A stretch of 64,000 nucleotides of DNA, from positions 496,001 to 560,000 of the forward strand of contig NC_013799.1 of the NCBI RefSeq assembly GCF_000010785.1, in the 5' to 3' direction. The notes under the pieces were generated by a model, which saw nothing but the letters and a program-made list of their open reading frames with translations, was not told where the DNA came from and did no database searches. Below, in pieces: positions 48,488 through 58,031 of this stretch (position 1 is its first letter; each line of letters starts with the position of its first letter). Made by a program: the position numbers and the translations under genes. The DNA is from Hydrogenobacter thermophilus TK-6 (GTDB taxonomy: Bacteria > Aquificota > Aquificia > Aquificales > Aquificaceae).

Positions 48488-49035
48488 TGAAGCCCATAAA
48501 GAAGATTAAGATAGTTGTAGCAGGACCCTTTGCGGCAGGAAAGACACAGTTTATAAATACAGTAAGCGAGATAAAAACGGTAAGCACAGAAAGAAGGACA
48601 AGGGCGGTAGGAGAAAGGAATGTAAAGGACTATACAACTGTTGCCATGGACTTTGGAAAGATAAGGATAGATGAAGAGCATGAGCTGTACCTGTTTGGCA
48701 CACCTGGACAGTCAAGGTTTGACTTTATGTGGGACATACTCGGCGAGGGAGCCTTGGGTATCATCATTCTGGTGGACAGCACAGACCCATCCACCTTTCA
48801 CGAAGCTAGGAAGATAATAAACTTTTTCCAGTCCAGGTTTCCGGTGCCTATGGTGGTCGGTGCCAATAAACAGGACCTTCCCAACGCATGGTCTCCAGAA
48901 GATGTGAGGGTAGCTCTTGACATAGATGAAGAGGAAGGTATTCCAGTGCTTCCCGTTTCGGCAATTGATAAAAATAATGTAAAAAATGTTTTACTCACCC
49001 TTTTAAACATAATAAGGGAGGAGCTTCTCAGTTAA
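48484..49035 (+). CDS. Small Ras-like GTPase (MglA-like)
   Basis: 183 residues. Walker A GPFAAGKT (about 13-20), TTVAMDFGK (switch I), FGTPGQSRF (switch II) and GANKQD (base specificity) are present, so it should bind GTP. FGTPGQ with Pro-Gly-Gln is the form of this bacterial group. With the adjacent roadblock and DUF4388 genes it forms a presumed polarity module. Convergent to argC with a 4-base overlap. Confidence 0.88.
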   Translation: MMKPIKKIKIVVAGPFAAGKTQFINTVSEIKTVSTERRTRAVGERNVKDYTTVAMDFGKIRIDEEHELYLFGTPGQSRFDFMWDILGEGALGIIILVDSTDPSTFHEARKIINFFQSRFPVPMVVGANKQDLPNAWSPEDVRVALDIDEEEGIPVLPVSAIDKNNVKNVLLTLLNIIREELLS

Positions 49036-50054
49036 GGAAACAGAGGGAGGTTTTCTATACCTGCGCTTTCGTCAATTCCCATCATAATGTTCATGTTTTG
49101 GACAGCCTGAGAAGATGCCCCCTTTCCAAGATTATCAATAGCACTTATGACAACCGCTGTATCTGTCCTCTCGTCGTAGTAAGGGTAGATAAGACACATG
49201 TTAGTGCCTATAACATGCTTGGTCATAGGTGGTTCCTGCACTACCTTTACAAATTTCTCTTCTTTATATGTTTCATAAAATAGATCTCTTATGCGTTTTT
49301 CTTGCGTAGGTATGTATACTGTAGAGAGCATACCGCGCGAAGCTGGTACCACTTTGGGCGTAAATCTCACCTTTATATCCCTCCTTGAGAGTCTTTTGAT
49401 AACATCCTCCATCTCAGGAGTGTGTCTGTGCTTTTGCACCGAGTAAGCCATGATGTTTTGCTCCATCTCGGGATAGTGAAAGTGCTGCGTAGTTTTTCTG
49501 CCTGCTCCTGACACGCCTGATATGGCATCTACAATGATGCTGTCAAAATCTACACCCTCCCTTAGAAAAGGATACAAACTCAAAAGAGCGACAGTAGGGT
49601 AGCAACCGGGATTTGCCACTAACCTTGCGCCTTTTATACTGTTTCTAAATATCTCAGGAAGACCATAAACGGCAAAATTTAGAAGTTCTTTGTGGGTGTG
49701 TTCAAAGCCATAAAACTCAGGATAAAGCTCCCCTCTGCTTATTCTGTAAGCTCCCGAGAGGTCTATAACGGACTTACCCTTTTCAAGTAGTGTGGGTGTA
49801 AGCTCCAACGATGTTTCGTGAGGAAGGCACAGAAAAGCTAAATCAAAATCCTCCTGCGGTTCTTCCGAAAGTGGTACTTTTGAGAGATAAGAATTGGAAA
49901 AGTATGGTAGTAAGTCGGAAATGTGTTTACCCGCATAAGTTCTTGACACTGCGGAAACTATCCTTACATAATGATGATGAGCTAAGATCCTAAGAAGCTC
50001 TATGCCTGTGTAGCCGGTAGCACCGTATATGCATACCCTTAACGCTTGCTCCAT
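49032..50054 (-). CDS. argC: N-acetyl-gamma-glutamyl-phosphate reductase
   Basis: 340 residues. The Rossmann motif GATGYTGIELLRIL begins at residue 10, and ANPGCYPTVALL holds the catalytic Cys. It reduces N-acetylglutamyl-phosphate to the semialdehyde in arginine synthesis with NADPH. The start overlaps the end of rpsI by 16 bases, so argC may be expressed with the ribosomal genes. Confidence 0.93.
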   Translation of the reverse strand: MEQALRVCIYGATGYTGIELLRILAHHHYVRIVSAVSRTYAGKHISDLLPYFSNSYLSKVPLSEEPQEDFDLAFLCLPHETSLELTPTLLEKGKSVIDLSGAYRISRGELYPEFYGFEHTHKELLNFAVYGLPEIFRNSIKGARLVANPGCYPTVALLSLYPFLREGVDFDSIIVDAISGVSGAGRKTTQHFHYPEMEQNIMAYSVQKHRHTPEMEDVIKRLSRRDIKVRFTPKVVPASRGMLSTVYIPTQEKRIRDLFYETYKEEKFVKVVQEPPMTKHVIGTNMCLIYPYYDERTDTAVVISAIDNLGKGASSQAVQNMNIMMGIDESAGIENLPLFP

Positions 50055-50479
50055 CTGTATCCTTTTCTTGCCTTCATAAGCCCGTACTTCTTCCTCTCCT
50101 TCTCTCTTGCATCCCTCTTGAGAAGTCCTGCCTTTTTAAGGGTTGGTCTGAGGTCTGGGTTGTACTTGAGCAGTGCTTTTCCTATTCCGTACATGATGGC
50201 TTCCGCCTGCCCTGATATACCCCCCCCTTCCACTGTTGCATATATGCCAAACTTACCTTCAAGACCTGTTAACTTGAGGGGATAAAGGATCTTGTTAAAA
50301 AGACTGCTTCTTTGCACGTAATCCTTCAAAAGAAACTCCTTACCGCTATCCTTCACTTTGACTATCATTTTATCGGTATTTCTCAAAAGCCAAACCCTTG
50401 CTATACTCTCCTTCCTTCTACCTGTACCGTAATAAGCATTGTCAAAACCTATGCGAAAGTCCTTAAGCTTGGTTATCAT
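50039..50479 (-). CDS. rpsI: Ribosomal protein S9
   Basis: 146 residues: [53 protein letters not shown] and the C-terminal [10 protein letters not shown], whose tail reaches the tRNA in the P site. A ~14-residue N-terminal extension precedes the usual start. It follows rplM with a 4-base overlap. Confidence 0.95.
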   Translation of the reverse strand: MITKLKDFRIGFDNAYYGTGRRKESIARVWLLRNTDKMIVKVKDSGKEFLLKDYVQRSSLFNKILYPLKLTGLEGKFGIYATVEGGGISGQAEAIMYGIGKALLKYNPDLRPTLKKAGLLKRDAREKERKKYGLMKARKGYRWSKR

Positions 50480-50910
50480 GCCTTTACCTCCAAGGTTTGT
50501 GGTTTTTGCGCCTGATGGGGGTGTTCAGAACCTGAGTAAACCTTCAATCTTTTGAGCATTCTATGTCCAAGTCTGTTTTTGGGAAGCATTCTTTTGACCG
50601 CTAATCTTATAACCTCCTCAGGTTTGTTTTCCAGCATCCATTTGAGTGTTCTCTCCTTTATACCACCGGGATAGTTGGTGTGAGAGGCGTACACTTTCTG
50701 CTCTAACTTTTTACCTGTAACCTTTACCTTCCCAGCGTTTAGCACCACCACGAAGTCTCCACAATCCACATCAGGTTGGTAATAAGGCTTGTGCTTTCCT
50801 CTCAGTATCTTTGCTATTTGTGAGGCAAGTCTTCCCAATGTTTTACCTTCTGCATCTACTATCCACCAATTCCTTACAACATCCTCAGGTCTTACCCTGT
50901 ATGTCTTCAT
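50476..50910 (-). CDS. rplM: Ribosomal protein L13
   Basis: 144 residues: [49 protein letters not shown] and [19 protein letters not shown]. It is among the first proteins in assembly of the large subunit. The start follows AAAAGGAG. The rplM-rpsI order is the conserved bacterial pair. Confidence 0.95.
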   Translation of the reverse strand: MKTYRVRPEDVVRNWWIVDAEGKTLGRLASQIAKILRGKHKPYYQPDVDCGDFVVVLNAGKVKVTGKKLEQKVYASHTNYPGGIKERTLKWMLENKPEEVIRLAVKRMLPKNRLGHRMLKRLKVYSGSEHPHQAQKPQTLEVKA

Positions 50911-50945
50911 CCTTTTACTCCTTTTAATTTATTCAAGAGCAATAT

Positions 50946-50974
50946 ATTATAACTATCCTTTTTCAAAAAAGCAA
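50946..50974 (-). promoter_or_regulatory. Promoter of rplM-rpsI-argC
   Basis: On the - strand TTGCTT (50974-50969), a 17-base spacer and TATAAT (50951-50946) precede rplM by about 35 bases. Confidence 0.65.
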
Positions 50975-51034
50975 GAATTGTAAGGCTTGACAGGAGGGTA
51001 AAATGTGTTTAAGGTAATAGGTAAGGAGGTTTAG

Positions 51035-51556
51035 TTGAGGGTGGTTCTTTATCTACTTTTAGTTCTAAGTAGCTTAGTGATGGGAGGAAAGCTTATGAAA
51101 GTGGAGAGTCCTTCCTTCAAGAATGGTGAGGTAATACCCCAAAAGTACACGTGCGATGGAGAGAATGTCTCACCGCCAATAGCGTGGTCAGGTTTTCCAG
51201 AAGGAACCAAATCCTTTGTCCTCATAGTTGACGATCCAGATGCTCCCATAGGCACCTTTACTCACTGGGTAGTTTACGACATACCTGCAAATACCGTATC
51301 GTTAAAGGAGAACTTTCCAAAAAGTAAGCAGGTGGATAACATAAAGCAGGGAATAAACGACTTTGGAAGGGTAGGATACGGAGGACCTTGTCCACCGCCA
51401 GGGCATGGCTATCACAGATACTTTTTTAAGGTATATGCTCTCAATGTGGAAAGCCTTGGATTGCCACCCGGAGCTACCAAAGAGCAAGTAGAGAGCAGAA
51501 TGAAGAGCCACATCCTTTCAGAAGGACAGATGATGGGAAGGTACAGAAGGGACTAA
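51035..51556 (+). CDS. Exported PEBP/YbhB-family protein
   Basis: 173 residues. A signal peptide (LYLLLVLSSLVMGG) precedes the phosphatidylethanolamine-binding protein fold: NVSPPIAWSGFPEGTKSFVL, DDPDAPIGTFTHWVVYDIP and GPCPPPGHGYHRYFFKVYAL (read in pieces). The ligand is not known for bacterial members. The TTG start at 51035 follows AAGGAGG by 5 bases. The end overlaps lipA by 4 bases. Confidence 0.85.
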   Translation: MRVVLYLLLVLSSLVMGGKLMKVESPSFKNGEVIPQKYTCDGENVSPPIAWSGFPEGTKSFVLIVDDPDAPIGTFTHWVVYDIPANTVSLKENFPKSKQVDNIKQGINDFGRVGYGGPCPPPGHGYHRYFFKVYALNVESLGLPPGATKEQVESRMKSHILSEGQMMGRYRRD

Positions 51557-52401
51557 ACTAAGTTCTGTGCATGGTAGGAGGATCTGGCAAGAGGTAAGGA
51601 TAGGACTCTTTCAAAGCCAAAACTGAGTGCCAGCTCTCTGAGCCTTTCAAACTCTTCCGGTCTGTAATACTTTCTGACTTGATAGTGCCTTGGTGAGGGA
51701 CTAAGATACTGCCCTATAACAAGTCTGCTAACTCCCGCTCTTCTTAAGTCTTCAAAGGTTTTAAGTATCTCATCAAGACTTTCTCCGAGTCCTACCATGA
51801 TGCCGGACTTTACAGGTCTGTTTGAATTGTCCGCATAGTATTTGAGCGCATTAAGGCTTCTTCTGTAATCGCCTTGAGGTCTTACCTGTTTAAAAAGCCT
51901 TTCTACTGTTTCTATGTTGTGAGCTATTATATCAGGTGAAGATGAAATGAGTTTCTTCATGGCAGAGACATCTCCTCTGAAGTCTGGGACAAGCACCTCA
52001 ATGGTAACTTCAGGCATCCTAAACTTTATGTATTCCACGCATCTTTTAAAGTGGCCCGAGCCGTAATCTTTCAGATCATCTCTATCAACAGATGTTAGGA
52101 CAGTATGTTTTAGAGCAAGCTCTTTAACAGCAAGATAAAGACGATGAGGTTCGGATGCATCGGGTTTTTGCGGCCTGCCGGTTGCAACATGACAGTATTT
52201 GCAGGCTCTCGTGCAGACCTTTCCCATAAGCATAAAGGTGGCAGTCCCTTCAGAAAAACACTCGGAAATGTTAGGGCAGAGAGATTCTTCACATACCGTA
52301 TTTAGTGAATACTTTTTAATCACTCTGAGTGTTCTTTCAATCACCTGGTTCTGGGGTGCCTTCACCTTCAGCCAATCCACCTTAAACCTCCTTCCTTTCA
52401 A
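51553..52401 (-). CDS. lipA: Lipoyl synthase
   Basis: 282 residues. The extra cluster motif CEESLCPNISEC (C-x4-C-x5-C) and the radical-SAM motif CTRACKYC are both present, followed by VLTSVDRDDLKDYGS. It inserts two sulfur atoms into octanoyl groups of lipoate-dependent enzymes such as the H-protein of the glycine cleavage system, whose GcvPB lies in this window. It overlaps the next upstream gene by 20 bases. Confidence 0.95.
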   Translation of the reverse strand: MKGRRFKVDWLKVKAPQNQVIERTLRVIKKYSLNTVCEESLCPNISECFSEGTATFMLMGKVCTRACKYCHVATGRPQKPDASEPHRLYLAVKELALKHTVLTSVDRDDLKDYGSGHFKRCVEYIKFRMPEVTIEVLVPDFRGDVSAMKKLISSSPDIIAHNIETVERLFKQVRPQGDYRRSLNALKYYADNSNRPVKSGIMVGLGESLDEILKTFEDLRRAGVSRLVIGQYLSPSPRHYQVRKYYRPEEFERLRELALSFGFERVLSLPLARSSYHAQNLV

Positions 52402-53185
52402 AAAACTCCCTTATTCTGTCGTATCTGAAGATAGGCCCATCTTTGCACACAAAAAAAGGTCCTATCATACAGTGTCCGCATGTACCTACAGAGCACTTCA
52501 TGTGTCTCTCAAGGGACACATAGATGTTTCTTACAGATACTCCTCTTTTTTCAAGCTCAGCAATAAAGGCTTTAACCATAGGGTCGGGACCACACATAAA
52601 GACAACCGTATCAGGCTCCACATTAACCATCTTCAGAAGCTCAGTTATCAAGCCTTTAGGACCCTTCCATCTTTCGTCAGGTTTGTCAAGAGTTATCAAG
52701 AAATTCTCTCCCATACCCCACTGCTGGTAGAGGTATCTATATATTAGGCTGTCGTAATCCTTGGCACCGTATAGGTGTACCAGCTTCTTGAAGGCACTCG
52801 CCTCTTTTAAAGCTTTCTCGTAAATCCATCTGGTAGCTGCAAGCCCCAAACCTCCCGAAACTATCAAAAGATGCTTTCCATAAGCACTTTCAATGTCCCA
52901 GGTGTTTCCGTAAGGGCCACGGTAGTAAAGGATATCACCTTCCTTAAGCGTATCTATGTGTTTAGTAACATCCCCCACAGCTCTTACTGTGTGTATTAAA
53001 TGACCATTTTCTGCATGAGCAATGGTTATGGGAGCCTCTCCCATACCGAAGGCATACAGCATGTTATACTGCCCCGGAAAAGCTTTAATGGGCGTTTCTA
53101 TATAAAAGGTAAAGACACCCTCAGCTTCTCTGATCACCTTTTTTACCCTTCCTTCTCTGAGCAGGTAAGGATTCTCTGTGTGCAT
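52382..53185 (-). CDS. FAD/NAD-binding oxidoreductase subunit with 2Fe-2S site (hydrogenase/sulfhydrogenase gamma-like)
   Basis: 267 residues. FAD-binding barrel (GQYNMLYAFGMGEAPITI), NAD-binding part (HLLIVSGGLGLAATRWIYEKAL; VVFMCGPDPMVKAF) and a C-terminal cluster CSVGTCGHCMIGPFFVC as in PyrK and the gamma subunits of group 3 hydrogenases. It would pass electrons between NAD(P)H and an iron-sulfur partner. The partner is not adjacent. The ORF downstream begins in the same operon (lipA). Confidence 0.8.
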   Translation of the reverse strand: MHTENPYLLREGRVKKVIREAEGVFTFYIETPIKAFPGQYNMLYAFGMGEAPITIAHAENGHLIHTVRAVGDVTKHIDTLKEGDILYYRGPYGNTWDIESAYGKHLLIVSGGLGLAATRWIYEKALKEASAFKKLVHLYGAKDYDSLIYRYLYQQWGMGENFLITLDKPDERWKGPKGLITELLKMVNVEPDTVVFMCGPDPMVKAFIAELEKRGVSVRNIYVSLERHMKCSVGTCGHCMIGPFFVCKDGPIFRYDRIREFFERKEV

Positions 53186-53683
53186 TTATCTCTCCTCCAT
53201 GATCAGGAGAGTTTGTGGTATCATGGTACCATTTACAAAACTGCCCTCTCTGATTAGCACCTTCCTTATCACACCGTTGGTAGGTGCTCTTAAGGTGCAG
53301 TATTCTATGAGCTTGTTAATTCTCTCCACCTGTGCCTGAAGAGATATATACCTGGACCTTTCCCTTTCGTATCTGTTTTTCCAGTCTTCATACTCACTCT
53401 TTGAAAGAAGGTCTCTGTTAAAAAGCTCCTCGTACCTTTTGAAATCTCTCTCCACCTTCTCCAGATTTAGCTTCTGACTTTCAAGCTCGGCACTGAGGCT
53501 CTCCCTTCTGGTAATGTAAAGTGTAGGATCAATTTCTACTAAAACATTGCCTACTTTGACCTTATCACCCTCCTTTACATAAACCTTCTTTACCTGACCC
53601 TCCACTATAGCATAGACCTTTATCTCCTTAGCAAAGGCTAAAGAAAAACACAGAAGGATACTACTGAGTCTTAATAAACTCAT
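53186..53683 (-). CDS. Periplasmic adaptor (membrane fusion) protein, short form
   Basis: 165 residues. Signal peptide (LLRLSSILLCFSLAFA), a biotinyl-lipoyl half (IVEGQVKKVYVKEGDKVKVGNVLVEIDP in pieces), a coiled-coil hairpin (about 65-130) and the second lipoyl half (LRAPTNGVIRKVLIREGSFVNG). The beta-barrel and membrane-proximal domains of full-length adaptors are missing, so it is a reduced version. The start at 53683 overlaps the end of the TolC-like gene by 23 bases; the longer frame upstream is antisense-like filler. Confidence 0.75.
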   Translation of the reverse strand: MSLLRLSSILLCFSLAFAKEIKVYAIVEGQVKKVYVKEGDKVKVGNVLVEIDPTLYITRRESLSAELESQKLNLEKVERDFKRYEELFNRDLLSKSEYEDWKNRYERERSRYISLQAQVERINKLIEYCTLRAPTNGVIRKVLIREGSFVNGTMIPQTLLIMEER

Positions 53684-54941
53684 CACTCTTTTCAAAGATA
53701 AGGTAAGGATCAAGACCTGCAAGCGCATAAAGCCTTGCAAGAAAGAGTAGCAAGTCATATTTAGCTTGCATGAGCTGTCTCTCTGTTTCGGACTTTTCCG
53801 CCATAGCGTAGCCAAGGTCAAAGGCGAGCTCCAGCTCATACTCAGACCTCCTTAACATTAAATTTTCTTCCGCATACCTGTTTTTTGACACTGCAGAATC
53901 CCATTGAGCCAGTAAGTACAGGTATCTGTACTCTGCGGAATTAGACAGGAGCTTAAGTTCGTTTAATGTGTCTTCAAGGTCCACCTGAGCCATTCTCTTT
54001 TGAGCTTTTAGACTTCCGATCCTGTAGAGAGATGAGGCATCAAAAAGAGGTACAAAGATCTCTATACCCGCCCTCCAGCCAGTTTGGTTGTATGCTCTCG
54101 TTTGAGGTATTCCAATCCTTATTGTGTTTCCCACCTCTCCCCTTATCTGCATCCTCGGTGTTAAAATGTTCTCAGCCTGCCTTATGAGCTCGTCGTAAGT
54201 CTCTACCTGCTTTTTCTTTATCTTCAATATGGGGTTGTTTTTAAGAATGTATGCCAAGAGCTTTTCCCTGTCTATATCACCTACCTGAGGCTTGAGGTCT
54301 ATATCCTGAACATCTATGAGTGTATCCATGTCCATCCCTACGAGCTTTTTAATCTCAAGAAGTGCTCTGTTATACTCATACTGCGCCTGCAGAAGGTCTT
54401 TCCTCTTTTCTCTGTAAATGCTCTCCAGCTGGTAAACCTCCAAGTTGGTAGCAAGTCCAAGCTCTTTTCTTTGCTGGGCTCTGTCAAACCTCACATAAGC
54501 TATAGCCATCTCCTCCCTCTTGACTTCGGTAAGTTTCTTATAAAGGTTTGCCTGAGCGAAAAGCTCAAGAATCCTCACTTTTATGTCCCTTTCCAGCTGC
54601 CTCAAAGCTTCTTTCTTTATCTCTGAACTTAACTCCGCACTCCTTATCCTGGAGGAGGTTTTTTTGTATTCGTAAAGAAGGCTTATAAAGCTAACACCAA
54701 AAGGCTTTTCCCACTCCTCAGTCTTTGAGTTGTAGACAAGTCCCCCACCCAGCATTACATAGGGCAGGAAGTAGTTTTTTGCCTCCTCCAGCTGAAAGTT
54801 GGCAGATTCTATGTCATACCTGAGCTTCCTAAGTTCCGCATTGTTTTCCCAAGCAAGCTCATAAGCTTTCTGTGGCGTAAGCCTTATAACCTCTTGTCCA
54901 AGGGCAAAGGAAAAAATAAGTATGACAAGAAGGTACATCAT
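53661..54941 (-). CDS. TolC-like outer membrane efflux protein
   Basis: 426 residues. A signal peptide (MMYLLVILIFSFALG) precedes two TolC-type repeats with long helices (AYELAWENNAELRKLRYDIESA in pieces; GWRAGIEIFVPLFDASSLYRIGSLKAQKR in pieces). It would form a trimeric channel with the adaptor encoded downstream. No inner-membrane pump gene is adjacent. Confidence 0.85.
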   Translation of the reverse strand: MMYLLVILIFSFALGQEVIRLTPQKAYELAWENNAELRKLRYDIESANFQLEEAKNYFLPYVMLGGGLVYNSKTEEWEKPFGVSFISLLYEYKKTSSRIRSAELSSEIKKEALRQLERDIKVRILELFAQANLYKKLTEVKREEMAIAYVRFDRAQQRKELGLATNLEVYQLESIYREKRKDLLQAQYEYNRALLEIKKLVGMDMDTLIDVQDIDLKPQVGDIDREKLLAYILKNNPILKIKKKQVETYDELIRQAENILTPRMQIRGEVGNTIRIGIPQTRAYNQTGWRAGIEIFVPLFDASSLYRIGSLKAQKRMAQVDLEDTLNELKLLSNSAEYRYLYLLAQWDSAVSKNRYAEENLMLRRSEYELELAFDLGYAMAEKSETERQLMQAKYDLLLFLARLYALAGLDPYLIFEKSDEFIKTQ

Positions 54942-55432
54942 TTTTTATTTTCTTTGATGAACTTGACCAGATTGGTATCCCTGTAATGTCCCTCCACCAT
55001 GTACCTTCCTATTAATAAAAAGTCCTTAGGTTCTATGTATCCCGGCACCTTTGCCACCACATTGCCCTTTTGGTCAAAAAACATAAAAACAGGCGTAAGT
55101 CTCACACCATACTTATGGGCAAATTGCCTTTCTGTCATTTTCTTGCCATCAACATCCACAACCTCATTTGCACCTCTTATGTCTATCTCCACCATGTAAA
55201 AGTGCTTACTAAAGTATTCCTGAACAGCTTTGTCCTGAAAGGTCACCTTCCTCATCTTGTCACAGAAGGGACAGCCTTCCTGATGGAACATTATGAAAAG
55301 ATACTTTCCATCCCTTTTGGCATCTTCAAGGTCATCCTTAAGGTTCAGCAAGGAAGGTTTTAAAAAGGGTATACCCACTGCGGAAAAAGCTACGAAAGGT
55401 AATATGAAGATGAGCATCAGAAGTTTACGCAT
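54938..55432 (-). CDS. Exported thioredoxin-fold protein (SoxW-like)
   Basis: 164 residues. Signal peptide (LLMLIFILPFVAFSAVG), then FIMFHQEGCPFCDKMRKVTF with the active CPFC, and VRLTPVFMFFDQKGN with the cis-Pro. Related periplasmic proteins reduce partners of the sulfur-oxidation (Sox) system or of cytochrome maturation. The ATG at 55432 lies 6 bases after GGAGGAGG. Overlaps the TolC-like gene by 4 bases. Confidence 0.8.
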   Translation of the reverse strand: MRKLLMLIFILPFVAFSAVGIPFLKPSLLNLKDDLEDAKRDGKYLFIMFHQEGCPFCDKMRKVTFQDKAVQEYFSKHFYMVEIDIRGANEVVDVDGKKMTERQFAHKYGVRLTPVFMFFDQKGNVVAKVPGYIEPKDFLLIGRYMVEGHYRDTNLVKFIKENKK

Positions 55433-55467
55433 GGACAACCTCCTCCGATTCTGGTATAAATATAATA

Positions 55468-56118
55468 ATGATCCCTATAAAGGATATCAACAGGAGCAGG
55501 AGCTTTCCTATAGTCAACACTTTCCTGATACTTCTCTGCGCTGCAGTTTGGCTGCATCAGGTAGGTTTAGATGAGTACCAAGAAAACATCTTTATTTACA
55601 AGTACGGGCTTGTGCCTGCGGATGTTTTTCAAAGACCTTACACGCTTTTGACCCACATGTTTTTGCACGGGAGCTGGCTTCACATAATAGGCAATATGTG
55701 GTTTCTCTGGATCTTTGGTGATAATGTGGAAGACAGGTTGGGAAGGCTGAGGTATCTTCTCTTTTACATAATCTCAGGTTTGGGTGCTGCTCTTTTGCAG
55801 ACCTTTGTTAGCTTTGTCTTGGGTGGAGAAGATGTACCCATGGTGGGGGCAAGCGGTGCCATAAGCGGGGTTCTTGGTGCTTATCTTTGGCTTTTCCCCC
55901 ATGCGAGGATTCTTGCTTTAGTTCCCATATTCTTCTTTTTGACCTTTATGGAGGTACCTGCCCTACTCTTTATAGGATTGTGGATACTTATTCAGGTGAT
56001 AAACGGTATTCTCACACTGCCTTTTGCGCAGGCTGGAGGTGTGGCATGGTTTGCTCACATTGGCGGATTTGCGGTAGGATACATTTTGGTTAAAGTTTTT
56101 TACACTAAAAGGTGGTAA
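55468..56118 (+). CDS. Rhomboid-family intramembrane serine protease
   Basis: 216 residues with six or more helices. HGSWLHIIGNMWFLWIFGDNVED in pieces (HxxHxxxN), GASGAISGVLGAYL with the catalytic Ser, and AHIGGFAVGYIL with the catalytic His. It cleaves membrane proteins within the bilayer. No Shine-Dalgarno site precedes the ATG, which lies 7 bases after TATAAA (55455-55460), so a leaderless message is likely. It diverges from the SoxW-like gene. Confidence 0.9.
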   Translation: MIPIKDINRSRSFPIVNTFLILLCAAVWLHQVGLDEYQENIFIYKYGLVPADVFQRPYTLLTHMFLHGSWLHIIGNMWFLWIFGDNVEDRLGRLRYLLFYIISGLGAALLQTFVSFVLGGEDVPMVGASGAISGVLGAYLWLFPHARILALVPIFFFLTFMEVPALLFIGLWILIQVINGILTLPFAQAGGVAWFAHIGGFAVGYILVKVFYTKRW

Positions 56119-56120
56119 TG

Positions 56121-57083
56121 ATGCTAAAAATTGGTATAACCATAGGCGATCCTGCCGGCGTGGGTCCCGAGCTAGTGGTAAAACTCTTGGATCACTTAAA
56201 CCCCAAAAATGCATACATAATATACGGGGAAAGGAAGATAATAGAGCGTGCCATGAGGCTTTTGGGCAAAGAGCATACGCTCAGAGATATATATGTTATA
56301 GATGAGGTGAAAGCTCCCGGCACTTACATAGCTGACTTGGACATATCAGAAACGGATAGACCAATACCTTCGCTAACTTCGGGTAAGGTTGCGGTTGCTT
56401 ACTTAGGAAGAGCTGTGGTGGATGCTGCTTACAGTCATATACATGGACTCTTGACTATGCCCATAAATAAGTTTTGGGCCAAGATGGCGGGTTTCTCTTA
56501 CGAAGGACAGACAGAGTTTTTGGCACAAGCCTGTAATGTAAAAGATTACGCTATGCTCATGTATTCAGAAAAGATGAAGGTAGTGCTTCTATCTACGCAT
56601 GTTCCACTCAGAGATGCCATAGAGAAGGTAAAGGCTCAAAACATAAAGAGTAAGGTGGAGTTTGTAGTAAGAGAGTTTAAAAGACTCTTTGGATACGAAC
56701 CATCTGTGGGAGTTCTTGGGCTTAATCCTCATGCTGGAGAGATGGGACAGATGGGAAGGGAAGATATGGAGGAGATACTCCCTGCGGTAGAAGAGCTAAA
56801 AGCCAAAGGCATAAAGGTTGATGGACCCCTCTCGCCAGATAGTGCTTTTTTGAAAACAGATGCCTTTGATGTTTTCCTCTGTATGTATCATGACCAGGGG
56901 CTTATACCTTTTAAACTGCTTGCCTTTAGAGAGGGTGTAAACCTCACTCTTGGCATACCATTTGTGAGAACTTCTCCAGACCACGGAACAGCCTACGACA
57001 TAGCCTGGAAAGGTATAGCAGACATTTCCTCATCTTTGCACGCCCTTAGGTTGTGTGAAGAGCTAGCTACAAAGCGAGCTTGA
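56121..57083 (+). CDS. pdxA: 4-hydroxythreonine-4-phosphate dehydrogenase
   Basis: 320 residues. GITIGDPAGVGPELVVKLL, TMPINKFWAKMAGFSYEGQTEFLA in pieces, NPHAGEMGQMGREDMEEI, MYHDQGLIPFKLLAF and RTSPDHGTAYDIAWKG are the PdxA signatures with metal-binding His residues. It takes part in pyridoxal phosphate synthesis. The ATG at 56121 fits the AAGGTGG site best; ATG 56118 is an alternative. It follows rhomboid without a gap. Confidence 0.93.
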   Translation: MLKIGITIGDPAGVGPELVVKLLDHLNPKNAYIIYGERKIIERAMRLLGKEHTLRDIYVIDEVKAPGTYIADLDISETDRPIPSLTSGKVAVAYLGRAVVDAAYSHIHGLLTMPINKFWAKMAGFSYEGQTEFLAQACNVKDYAMLMYSEKMKVVLLSTHVPLRDAIEKVKAQNIKSKVEFVVREFKRLFGYEPSVGVLGLNPHAGEMGQMGREDMEEILPAVEELKAKGIKVDGPLSPDSAFLKTDAFDVFLCMYHDQGLIPFKLLAFREGVNLTLGIPFVRTSPDHGTAYDIAWKGIADISSSLHALRLCEELATKRA

Positions 57084-57995
57084 TTATCTCCCTTCCAGTT
57101 TTTTCAGCTCGGAGAGTGTACTCTTGGCTCCACTTTTGTCGTTGAGAGATATGTACATGTCGTAAGCTCTTTTGAGAAACTCTTTGGCAGTCCTTCTGTC
57201 TCCTTTATCCCTGTATAAAAAGCCGAGCCTGGCATATGCATAAGCTTGAAGCTTCTTATCCTTCTCTTGCTTAGCCAATTCCAACCCACTTATTAAGTAC
57301 TCGGATGCACTTTTAAAGTCCTTTACTAACCTGTAAGCATCACCGACATTTATAAGACTCACAGCTATAAATTTCCTGTCATTAGTTTTCTTTGCGTATG
57401 TGTAGGCTTTAAGGTAGTTTTCAAGAGCTTTTTCATTTTCACCTTTCTTTTGGTATATGCGAGCCATGTTGGTGTAAGCAAAGGTTATGTCGGTGGGGTC
57501 AGTGCTTATCTCTACGGACTTGTTGTAATAGAAAAGGGCTTTTGTATAATCTCCCTTACTCTCGTAGATGTCAGCCATGTTAGCCAAAGCAGTAGACTCA
57601 CCCTTGGTGTCAGATAGCTCGCGACTTACAAGGAGATGTTTCTGGTGATAGGTAAGTGCCAGATCCAGATCCCCCTTCAGGTGATATAAAAAACCCAATT
57701 TATTGTAAATAAGAGCCAGATCCTCGTAAGATGGCGCTTGACGCTCCGCTTCTTTTAGAATGTCTATAGCCTTCTCAAGATGACCCATTTGTAAGTATGC
57801 TGTGCTTACGCATAGGTAAGGCTCTGTGTTTTTTGCATATGCATCTATAGCTTCTTTACCTCTTTGTATAGCTCGCTGGTAATCCCCAGCTTCAAGATAG
57901 CGCCGGCATTCGTTTGCATAAAAGGGAGCGCTAGCACACGATGATAAAAGGAAAGAGACGGACAGCAGCAAATTTTTAAAAACTTGCCTTTTCAT
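57084..57995 (-). CDS. TPR-repeat lipoprotein
   Basis: 303 residues. A lipoprotein signal with LLSSC lipobox (Cys20), followed by about six to seven tetratricopeptide repeats of ~34-40 residues (GDYQRAIQRGKEAIDAY; GHLEKAIDILKEAER; GDYTKALFYYNKSVEI; GENEKALENYLKAYTYA). It is probably a periplasmic scaffold on the inner or outer membrane. Convergent to pdxA with no spacer. Confidence 0.85.
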   Translation of the reverse strand: MKRQVFKNLLLSVSFLLSSCASAPFYANECRRYLEAGDYQRAIQRGKEAIDAYAKNTEPYLCVSTAYLQMGHLEKAIDILKEAERQAPSYEDLALIYNKLGFLYHLKGDLDLALTYHQKHLLVSRELSDTKGESTALANMADIYESKGDYTKALFYYNKSVEISTDPTDITFAYTNMARIYQKKGENEKALENYLKAYTYAKKTNDRKFIAVSLINVGDAYRLVKDFKSASEYLISGLELAKQEKDKKLQAYAYARLGFLYRDKGDRRTAKEFLKRAYDMYISLNDKSGAKSTLSELKKLEGR

Positions 57996-58031
57996 CAGGA
58001 TGCATTATAATATAGAGCCTATAGAGTTATT

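Noticed and set aside
53684..53839. N-terminal extension of the adaptor protein
   Set aside because: It lies inside the TolC-like gene in another frame; the signal peptide begins at 53683.
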